NCBI RefSeq assembly: GCF_008632075.1
Contig: NZ_VWVM01000004.1
Location: 124,001-188,000 of the forward strand
Source of the DNA: Candidatus Pantoea gossypiicola
GTDB lineage: Bacteria; Pseudomonadota; Gammaproteobacteria; Enterobacterales; Enterobacteriaceae
Direction of reading: 5' to 3'
DNA length: 64,000 nucleotides
The position numbers were made by a program, and so were the translations under genes. The notes beneath the pieces are model-generated. The model had not been told where the DNA came from, did not search any database, and saw nothing but the letters and a program-made list of their open reading frames with translations. Of this stretch, positions 58,030 to 64,000 are shown piece after piece; the first letter of the stretch is position 1, and each line of letters starts with the position of its first letter.

Positions 58030-58263
58030 TCAGCTCTCCTTTTTAGCGTCGGCAGCGCGCTGCACCACCGGCTCGTCGCTGTCGGCCTGCGCGGGCCTTG
58101 CCGGGGTGGCCGGTGCCAGCTGCAGGTCGCCGTCGTTCATGCGGCGGCGGTAGTAGGTGCTCAACACCACATCCACGGCGCTGCCATCCGTGATGTACTC
58201 GCGGCTGCTGTTCTCCAGCGGCACGCACACGCCCTTACGGGCAATGACCTTAACTGTCTGCAT
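58030..58263 (-). CDS. DUF2635 protein (Mu gp38-like)
   Basis: The 77-residue protein, MQTVKVIARKGVCVPLENSS, fits DUF2635, with a GSAVDVVLSTYYRRRMNDGD middle and a disordered, alanine-rich end. It overlaps gp37 by 14 bases and precedes the sheath gene by 3 bases. In Mu the equivalent gene has this place; function unknown. Confidence 0.82.
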   Translation of the reverse strand: MQTVKVIARKGVCVPLENSSREYITDGSAVDVVLSTYYRRRMNDGDLQLAPATPARPAQADSDEPVVQRAADAKKES

Positions 58264-58912
58264 CGTTATTCTCCGCTGGCAGAGTGTTCAGTGTGTCTTC
58301 CGCGACTACCTCACCGTCACGGATGTAGTCCGCGTGGGTGGTGACGTGATCAGGGTATGGGGTATCAAGTCGGCCAGCCCAGCGCACAAAGTCATGATCC
58401 GGGTCGGACTCGTCCGCCGGTGCCTGTGGCCAGTGGCGGTTTTCCAGTGCATCCTCAAACCACATCGTGTCGAAAACACACTCGTACATAGCCACCGCCT
58501 CTTCAGCAAAAACCTTCCCGTTAACCATCCGGACCACGGACGGGCGCAGCTTCTGAATCTCCAGCCCCATATCCTGCTCTGTCAGCAGGCGTCGCACCGC
58601 CCGGATAAGCCGGTAACAGCCCGGCTCGTCGTCCCTGACATCACCGTGACGGACGGCTTCGTTCTCACGAAGGTTGCAGTCAGCTACGAAGACGGAGAAG
58701 CGGCCCGCCACTTTATAGCGGGTGCGGCGGGTGTCATGCGCCTGGCTGGCCGTGATGCCATTAAAGGTGACAAATACGCCCGGCAGGGTGCTGAGAATGA
58801 TGCCGACGTCGTCGGTCATCACGTCCCAGCTCACGACCTCCGTCGCCATGCCACCCAGCCCCTCACGAAGCCGGTTACAGATGGCGTTCTCAATGGCGGT
58901 AATAGTGACCAT
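58250..58912 (-). CDS. DUF1834 tail protein (Mu gp37-like)
   Basis: The 220-residue protein starts VTITAIENAICNRLREGLGG (after the initial M) and contains LPGVFVTFNGITAS and ELRENEAVRHGD-like regions (NLRENEAVRHGDVRDDEPGC), consistent with DUF1834, a tail terminator or connector component of Mu-like phages. It begins with a TGATG overlap on gp36. Confidence 0.85.
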   Translation of the reverse strand: MVTITAIENAICNRLREGLGGMATEVVSWDVMTDDVGIILSTLPGVFVTFNGITASQAHDTRRTRYKVAGRFSVFVADCNLRENEAVRHGDVRDDEPGCYRLIRAVRRLLTEQDMGLEIQKLRPSVVRMVNGKVFAEEAVAMYECVFDTMWFEDALENRHWPQAPADESDPDHDFVRWAGRLDTPYPDHVTTHADYIRDGEVVAEDTLNTLPAENNDADS

Positions 58913-59352
58913 CAGTAGCAGCCTCCGTTGGTGTTGCGGCGGCTCCAGAGGTCTTCGCCCCCGGAATAAAAGAACACGTCCGGCGCGGAGCCGTCGACGC
59001 TTGCGCCGTTCTCCGGGTTGGTGCCGATGCCCGCCTTGCCGGTGGCAACCAGCTTCAGCCAGGCGATAGCGTCTTCATAGCGCAGGCGGATCTCCTCCGT
59101 GCAGGTGCGTTCTGTTCCGGTCAGAAGGTAGCGGGCAATGTCACAGCAGTAATCGCGCAGCGCCTGCGGCACGTCGGTCAGCGGCAGGCGGTAGCGCGCG
59201 CCGATATAGGCATCGATGCGCGCGCTGGCCCCCTCCAGATGGTAGGTAAGGCGATCCCTGTCCGGGACCGCTTTACCGCGCTGCGCTGACGCACCCACTG
59301 CATCCCGCTCACCAAAATAGGCGATGTAGTTATCCGGGGTGGCGTAGCGCAT
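58912..59352 (-). CDS. DUF1320 head-tail connector (Mu gp36-like)
   Basis: The 146-residue protein, MRYATPDNYIAYFGERDAVG, then DRLTYHLEGASARIDAYIGA and RYRLPLTDVPQALRDYCCDI, is a clear DUF1320 member related to head-completion proteins. I use the ATG at 59352 (AAGGTG upstream and two bases from the stop of the restored T frame); GTG at 59361 is possible. Confidence 0.88.
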   Translation of the reverse strand: MRYATPDNYIAYFGERDAVGASAQRGKAVPDRDRLTYHLEGASARIDAYIGARYRLPLTDVPQALRDYCCDIARYLLTGTERTCTEEIRLRYEDAIAWLKLVATGKAGIGTNPENGASVDGSAPDVFFYSGGEDLWSRRNTNGGCY

Positions 59353-59353
59353 T

Positions 59354-60279
59354 TCAGGCACCTTTACCGGTTGAGCCGTAGATCATCTGCCACAGGCCAT
59401 AGCCCGCCGCGCCGCGCGCCTCTGCGCCAAACTTAAGTTTTTTGCGCATGAAGACGTCCGGGTTATTCAGATCCTGCTGTGAACAAACACCGGTTTTTTA
59501 CGCTGCTGGAAAATAAGCGGCTTAATGGCGCGGGTGGTATCCATCAGGAACCAGGCGGTGTCGCTGGTCAGCCACGGCACGACCATAACTTTTACGGTGC
59601 CTTTATAAATGTTGGCTTTGCCGTCATCCAGACGCTCAGCCGTCATCAGGGCATTAGCGGTATCCTCAAGCGCCGGTGGTACAACCAGCAGCGTCGGTCG
59701 CACGTTGAGCGGTCGACCTTCCACATCTTTCATACTGCGCAGTGCAGTGCGAGCCGCACCATAAGACGCCTTAGCCTCCGCAAGCGACGCCGCAGAAAGA
59801 GGCGCGGTACCCAGATTACTTACCGTAACCGGCTTGCCATCTTCATCCTTACCATTGGGGTGCTTAGCTGAAATAAAGGGCTGGCCGTCATAACATTTTT
59901 CCGTAAAAGCGCGGTTCAGCACGTCAAAGACCAGCTCATCTGGCCACTGCTTGGCGCTGAAGCCCGCATCCTGCGCCTGCGGGGCATAGATACCGATTTG
60001 ATCATCATCCAGATCGTCACGGTCCACCTCGACAGTCGCCTCGTAAGAATCGTTGACCAGCGTATAGTTGTGCTGCGCCAGGGCACGCACTACTTTGTCG
60101 CCAATCCATTTTCTCAGGCGCGGAAAGCGGCCAAGCCAGGTGTAATCATTCTGGCGGGTGGTGGACGGTACGAGCGTCGCCACCTGGTCCCACTGCGCGG
60201 GTGCGGCGTCAAACGCCTTGTTAAACGTGGTTTTAATGGCGACGAAGAGCGCCACAATATTGGCTTTATTTAAAATCAT
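59354..60279 (-). pseudogene. Major head protein gene T with an apparent single-base deletion
   Basis: The frame from 60279 encodes MILNKANIVALFVAIKTTFN, TRQNDYTWLGRFPRLRKWIG, IYAPQAQDAG and LMDTTRAIKPLIFQQRKKP, the Mu gpT major capsid pattern, but ends at a TGA at 59467 after 270 residues. In another frame it goes on as QQDLNNPDVFMRKKLKFGAE and GYGLWQMIYGSTGKGA to a stop at 59354. Adding one T in the run GTGTTTGTT (about 59484-59488 on the minus strand) would read VFVSQQDLNNPD and give a normal 308-residue protein. Without it capsids should fail. It may also be a sequencing error in a short homopolymer. Confidence 0.85.
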
Positions 60280-60293
60280 GGGACATTCCTTCC

Positions 60294-60734
60294 TTATTCA
60301 ATCCACACGCCATCGCTTTCGATGAGGATGATGCTTCCGGCCTTTGACATCGTGGCCTCCGTTGCCGGGGTGCTGCCGGATGCAGGTTTGCTCCCATCGC
60401 TGCCGCTCAGCGTACGGTTATCCAGCACAAAGGCGTGCTGGCCGAGCATGGCCTGCGTGATAGTGCCGTCATTCAGCCAGCGAAATGCTTTTTTACGACG
60501 CACAAGAACAAGGATCGAACCGTCATCACCACCCGTGTTATCTGCGCGCTCTTCGGCCCGACCGGCATAAGTGAGGCCCGTCGCAGCCTGACCACTTACC
60601 GCAAAGCCTTTCGCATTGATGCAGACGATAGTGCCCGCCGGGATAAGTTCACCTTTGGCAACTGGCACCGGGGTCAGTTCGCCGTCGCGATAAGGGGCGT
60701 CAAAATCGGTTTTCTGTTCATCAGTCAGCGGCAT
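60294..60734 (-). CDS. Small head protein (capsid cement/decoration, Mu gp33 position)
   Basis: The 146-residue protein starts MPLTDEQKTDFDAPYRDGEL, followed by VPVAKGELIPAGTIVCINAK and GFAVSGQAATGLTYAGRAEE, a beta-rich fold like DUF2190-type capsid cement proteins. The ATG at 60734 overlaps the end of the protease gene by 14 bases; the longer frame to 60785 lies inside it. It stands between scaffold and major head genes, as expected. Confidence 0.75.
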   Translation of the reverse strand: MPLTDEQKTDFDAPYRDGELTPVPVAKGELIPAGTIVCINAKGFAVSGQAATGLTYAGRAEERADNTGGDDGSILVLVRRKKAFRWLNDGTITQAMLGQHAFVLDNRTLSGSDGSKPASGSTPATEATMSKAGSIILIESDGVWIE

Positions 60735-61839
60735 AACCCATCTCCTTCGCGTAGTCTTCAGCAAATGCCTTCTCATCAATGCCACCGAACTCAGCGAACT
60801 GGCTGCATACCGCCATTGCTGATGCTTCCGGGGCAGGCTGACCTTTGGTGTCCAGCCGCATACCCTGAGTCTGAAGGCTGCTCAGTGCGGCAATGGGCTT
60901 ACGGACGCTGATCGCTTTCTCCAGCAGAGCAAAATCTCTTTTGCCCAGCTCGCGCATGACCTCCTCATCAGCCCCCTTAAATACACGGCCATCGCTGAGT
61001 GCGGCGGTCAGCAGAGCATCGACTTTGTCGCCCTGAACCTGTGAGGACAGTGAGGCCAGTTCGGTGCGCAGATCGTCAACCACCGCCACCGGCACGAATT
61101 TTGTCGGATCGGGGTTGCCGCTCTGCTGGCCGGGAACGGAGAGCGCGGCAATCTGCGTTTTTCCTTCCTGGATGGCCTGATCCTTCTCCTGCAGCTGCGC
61201 GTTATGCGCTTCAATCAGCGCGGCGACGCTGGAGCAGTTCGCGGTTTTCAGCGCGCCGTTCTGCAGCGACTCGGTGGCGGCCAGAATGGCGCTTTCGTCT
61301 GCCTTGCTGTCCAGCCCCATAATGGCGCAGAGTGCAAGTCGCAGGTTTTCGTTCATGGGTTGTTCTCCGTTATCAAAAAACATTAATGACGCAGCGACCT
61401 GCCGCATCCCGTCGAGTACCGGCATATTGGTGAGCGCAGCATTGACCAGCTCGCGCACGTTTCCCTTTTCGTCATAGCGAAAGGTTGGCGAAACATAGCG
61501 ATACTCGTCGGCCTGAATCAGCGAGGCGGCGCGCGCCGTCCACTTCACGTCCGCAAACAGCCCCTGACCCTCGACCCAGCTCAGTGATTTAAACCAGCCG
61601 GAGGCGGGCACCGGTCCGGTGGCACGCGGGGCGTTCAGGGACTGGTGCTCATAATCAAACTGGTAATCGTTTTTGCGCTTTGCGGCCTCATCAATGAGGT
61701 TTTGTGCGAGCGCGGCATCCATGTACCAGCGCTGGCCACCTTTGGGCGAACCGAACCAGCCCGCCGGAAAAAGCTGTATCCGGGCGCAGTCGCTGGTTTT
61801 GTCGATGGCCGAAACGGAGGCCGTGGCAAGTTTCCACAT
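60721..61839 (-). CDS. Head maturation protease with internal scaffold start (Mu gpI/gpZ)
   Basis: The 372-residue protein has the Mu I protease pattern: IQLFPAGWFGSPKGGQRWYM, FDYEHQSLNAPRATGPVPAS and YRYVSPTFRYDEKGNVRELV. The C-terminal half is helical and charged like a scaffold. A second start, ATG at 61356 with CGGAGAAC upstream, begins MNENLRLALCAIMGLDSKAD, just as gene Z starts inside gene I of Mu to give a free scaffold of 211 residues. Confidence 0.88.
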   Translation of the reverse strand: MWKLATASVSAIDKTSDCARIQLFPAGWFGSPKGGQRWYMDAALAQNLIDEAAKRKNDYQFDYEHQSLNAPRATGPVPASGWFKSLSWVEGQGLFADVKWTARAASLIQADEYRYVSPTFRYDEKGNVRELVNAALTNMPVLDGMRQVAASLMFFDNGEQPMNENLRLALCAIMGLDSKADESAILAATESLQNGALKTANCSSVAALIEAHNAQLQEKDQAIQEGKTQIAALSVPGQQSGNPDPTKFVPVAVVDDLRTELASLSSQVQGDKVDALLTAALSDGRVFKGADEEVMRELGKRDFALLEKAISVRKPIAALSSLQTQGMRLDTKGQPAPEASAMAVCSQFAEFGGIDEKAFAEDYAKEMGYAAD

Positions 61840-62074
61840 CGAATGACAGTCCCTTTATTCGTTACGCTCAGCGCAGAATAACGGGCATCAGAACCGGGAA
61901 GCAGTGACAGGGGTGGAGTGGGAGTTTCGGAGTAAGCGGTCGGATTAGCGTAAGGTTACGGTGCAGAGACGCACCGCAACCCGATTTAAAACCCGTTTAA
62001 ATCGCGTCAGATGCGTTTAAACTTTTTCAGCCGGGCAAGCGTTGCGCTTTAACGGTAAAATGCAGCACAGGCCG
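61840..62074. other. 235-base gap between protease and G genes with TTTAAA-rich repeats
   Basis: No gene. Between 61980 and 62025 the motif GTTTAAA/TTTAAAC occurs several times (GATTTAAAAC, CGTTTAAATC, GCGTTTAAAC). It may be a late promoter or processing region, but nothing decisive is visible. Confidence 0.4.
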
Positions 62075-62569
62075 TTACAGGCCGTCATCAGAATTATTCA
62101 GGATATGGTCAGCGATAGCCTGGCTGACCTCCTCATAATCCTCATCCGTGAGCGTCAGAAACGGACGCGCCGGAATTTTCGATCCGGGGTGGTTCACCTT
62201 TTTAGCAAATCGCCCGTTAAAACGCAGCGCCTTTTTATGGCGTGGACGGATCTCATGCGGGCGGGTCTGCCCACCATAGTTCTGGATGGCAGCATACACC
62301 ACGTTGGTGCCGACCACCGCCATGTCGTTATCGTGCCACGGCGTAATGCTGTTGTGCAGCCGCCCGGAGAGCAGCAGCGGCTTACCGTCGCGGTACTTAA
62401 GCCCCTCCCATGCCGGACGGCCACCGGCAATAAAGTTCTCGTCGACCGCGTTCAGCATGATGTCCGCGATCTGCTCCATCAGCGGCGCACGCTGCGCCAC
62501 GCGCGCCGCCAGCCGGTCCAGCCACGCCTGCAGGTCATCGGGTAGCGTTATGTCAATCTCAGGCTGCAT
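62075..62569 (-). CDS. Virion morphogenesis protein (Mu gpG-like)
   Basis: The 164-residue protein, MQPEIDITLPDDLQAWLDRL, continues with SGRLHNSITPWHDNDMAVVG and YAAIQNYGGQTRPHEIRPRH and ends with IPARPFLTLTDEDYEEV, the standard gpG pattern of a tail-completion/head-tail joining protein. GGAGG lies 6 bases before the ATG at 62569; it overlaps the F gene by 11 bases. Confidence 0.9.
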   Translation of the reverse strand: MQPEIDITLPDDLQAWLDRLAARVAQRAPLMEQIADIMLNAVDENFIAGGRPAWEGLKYRDGKPLLLSGRLHNSITPWHDNDMAVVGTNVVYAAIQNYGGQTRPHEIRPRHKKALRFNGRFAKKVNHPGSKIPARPFLTLTDEDYEEVSQAIADHILNNSDDGL

Positions 62570-63818
62570 CGTCACCTCCGCTCAGGTCACCCTCTAACAC
62601 ATCATCACCGGCATCCGCCGCCGTCCAGGGTCGGACGCTGTCCACATAAAGCCCGTCCGCCTCGGCGCTTAAGCCGATCAAGGCGCGGCCGTCACCCGCA
62701 GCGGTCACCACGCTCAGCACCTCCCCGTGACGCAGTACGGCCAGCGGGCGCAGCAGCGCGGAGACCAGACGCGCCCACAGCCCGCCGCCCGCCTCACGCA
62801 GCGCCAGCGTCCGGTCGGCATCGAGCGTGATAACGGAAGACGACAGCGCACCTTTACCCAGGCGGGAGACCACTGCGGGGGACAGCGCACCCACTCGGCG
62901 AAAATCCCCGGAGGACTGCGGGGTAAGGCCGTTTATCCAGGCCTCCGTGTCGCGGTTCATGGCCGACACCAGCCGGTTATTGCCGGTAAGCGTCTCACGC
63001 ACGGCCACGGCGGCCAGACCCGGCTCAGCCTGCGCGCCTTTCTCCAGCAGCGTCTGACCGAGACCGGCCAGATAGCCGCGCCCCGGATTCAGATGAAAAC
63101 CGGCGTCAGGGGTCAGTATGTGCCCCGTAACCGGATCGCGGTACGCCCGGACCGGGCGGGTCTCCCCCTGCGTGCCGTAAGGCTGCTGAATTGTCACCAT
63201 GCGCCCGGCACTGCTTTCCAGCCCGACCGGGTGGCGGTCAAGCTGCGCCTGCGTCAGAGCGCGCACCCAGCAGCGGCACCGGTAGCCGTTCGGCGGGTAG
63301 ATGGTTGCCCAGATGGGATCGTCTGCGGCAAAGACGCGACCATTGAGCATCGCATGCACAGGACGCGTGCGGCTGTCCATGACCGCGTCATACTCCCAGT
63401 ACGGACGCTGCGCGACGGTGCGCATCTGCTGCTGATAGCGCCCGGCAGCATAGGCGGATTGAATGTTGGTGCGGAAAATGGTGTCGAGCCGGTACGGCAT
63501 CAGCTTTTTACCCTGCAGCTCGCCGTGCTCATCGGCAACCAGTCCGCTGCCGAGCCAGCCCTTACGGCGCAGGGTGGGGATTAAATCATCCTGAAACTGG
63601 CTCAGCGTGCCGCCGTTCTGCAGCACACCGGTCAGGCTCTGCTGAATATCACTCAGCACGTCGAGCTTCGTGATGCCCGCCACGGTGAACTTCACCGCAT
63701 GCGCCTCATCCTTCATGTCCGACCAGGCCAGCGTCGGCTGCAGCCCCTTCGATTTAAAATAACCGATGGCCTTTTCAGGCGGCAGGGTCATGGCGAAGCC
63801 TGCGCTGACGTCACCCAT
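62559..63818 (-). CDS. Head morphogenesis protein F (SPP1 gp7 family)
   Basis: The 419-residue protein has the Mu F signature: DTIFRTNIQSAYAAGRYQQQ, YWEYDAVMDSRTRPVHAMLN, DDPIWATIYPPNGYRCRCWV, which is the conserved minor head motif. The C-terminal 150 residues carry a nuclease-like/ADP-ribosylation-type extra domain (FRRVGALSPAVVSRLGKGAL). The ATG at 63818 overlaps the portal stop. Confidence 0.92.
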   Translation of the reverse strand: MGDVSAGFAMTLPPEKAIGYFKSKGLQPTLAWSDMKDEAHAVKFTVAGITKLDVLSDIQQSLTGVLQNGGTLSQFQDDLIPTLRRKGWLGSGLVADEHGELQGKKLMPYRLDTIFRTNIQSAYAAGRYQQQMRTVAQRPYWEYDAVMDSRTRPVHAMLNGRVFAADDPIWATIYPPNGYRCRCWVRALTQAQLDRHPVGLESSAGRMVTIQQPYGTQGETRPVRAYRDPVTGHILTPDAGFHLNPGRGYLAGLGQTLLEKGAQAEPGLAAVAVRETLTGNNRLVSAMNRDTEAWINGLTPQSSGDFRRVGALSPAVVSRLGKGALSSSVITLDADRTLALREAGGGLWARLVSALLRPLAVLRHGEVLSVVTAAGDGRALIGLSAEADGLYVDSVRPWTAADAGDDVLEGDLSGGDDAA

Positions 63819-64000
63819 GCTGCTGCCCCAGCACGTCAGCCACAAAGACCGCCTGACCGACCAGATCGCGCAGCGCCGAATCATTCAGGGAGGGATAGCT
63901 GGCCGCCAGCAGCGCATAGACCTCATCGGGCGTGGAGGCCGCCTTTATCCGGTCAATCAGGGGCTGCAGCATCGCCTCACTGGCGGCGGCGACCTGCGCG
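63811..64000 (-). CDS. Portal protein (DUF935, Mu gp29-like), C-terminal end only
   Basis: The minus-strand frame from the window edge reads AQVAAASEAMLQPLIDRIKA, then TPDEVYALLAASYPSLNDSA and QAVFVADVLGQQHG, ending at TGA 63811-63813. It has the C-terminal helical pattern of DUF935 portal proteins and lies directly upstream of F, as in Mu. The bulk of the protein lies beyond the window. Confidence 0.8.
   Translation of the reverse strand, partial: AQVAAASEAMLQPLIDRIKAASTPDEVYALLAASYPSLNDSALRDLVGQAVFVADVLGQQHG

Larger units (their letters stand above)
44075..64000. mobile_element. Mu-like transposable prophage, right end and late region (continues past window)
   Basis: The boundary is sharp: host coding sequence stops and a TG-starting end with repeated transposase-site-like motifs begins. 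The genes match the Mu late region in order, read right to left: portal, F, G, I/Z, a small head protein, T, gp36, gp37, gp38, sheath L, tube M, gp41 with frameshift, tape measure, N, P, 45, 46, 47, 48, tail fibre. The early region (repressor, transposase A/B), lysis genes and the left end lie beyond 64000. There is no mom/com pair at the right end; instead there is unrelated cargo. Confidence 0.92.

Overview
The window looks like chromosome of an Erwiniaceae member, most likely Pantoea or a close relative. The main reasons are a desferrioxamine operon whose dfoC is a fused acyltransferase-synthetase with an MdfA-like exporter beside it, a yebG gene with a LexA box, E. coli-like bgl operon logic, and enterobacterial gene families throughout. 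The genus is an inference from gene content; no 16S or core markers lie in the window.

Left part (1-20.3 kb). A peptide-type ABC transporter (permease cut by the window edge, plus its binding protein) is followed by the operon dfoJ-dfoA-dfoC and an MdfA-like exporter on the minus strand, driven by a promoter overlapped by a Fur box. A decayed ulaA-like PTS gene lies upstream. Next comes an eight-gene plus-strand operon (two flavin monooxygenases, M20 deacetylase, GNAT acetyltransferase, and an amino-acid ABC importer with two binding proteins). It has the parts list of Bacillus routes for salvaging S-modified cysteines by N-acetylation, oxidation and deacetylation. Immediately after its terminator are two overlapping genes, a HAM1/RdgB-like protein with an altered catalytic motif and a stand-alone SIR2-like protein. 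I read these as a candidate nucleotide-sensing NADase immune module. yebG with a LexA box follows.

Middle part (20.3-43.4 kb). A beta-glucoside operon (porin, bglG, bglF, bglB, yieK) carries three BglG-type RAT/terminator switches. Further along are a Fic protein with a palindrome at its start, a 34-residue membrane protein, a chemoreceptor with a sigma-28 promoter, a rearrangement scar joining a MalK-type fragment to a ROK fragment, a catabolic-type glutamate dehydrogenase, a MerR-type regulator, a type II lumazine synthase, a KilAC antirepressor with a LexA-like box, a MetQ lipoprotein, and a pair of binding proteins without permease that suggest oxyanion/metal capture.

Right part (43.7-64 kb). 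A guanidine-I (ykkC) riboswitch with its terminator precedes a binding-protein gene that is cut after about 82 codons by the right end of a Mu-like prophage. The prophage starts at about 44075 and runs out of the window. Its late genes are on the minus strand, so they read from head (portal, F, G, I/Z, T) through tail (sheath, tube, chaperone with a -1 slippery site, tape measure, N, P, 45-48) to a tail fibre. The right end also carries accessory genes: two small paralogous proteins preceded by a cluster of GATC sites, a 45-residue ORF and a two-TM protein. The major head gene T carries an apparent single-base deletion, so the prophage may be defective or the base may be a sequence error. I saw no tRNA, rRNA, CRISPR array or insertion sequence.
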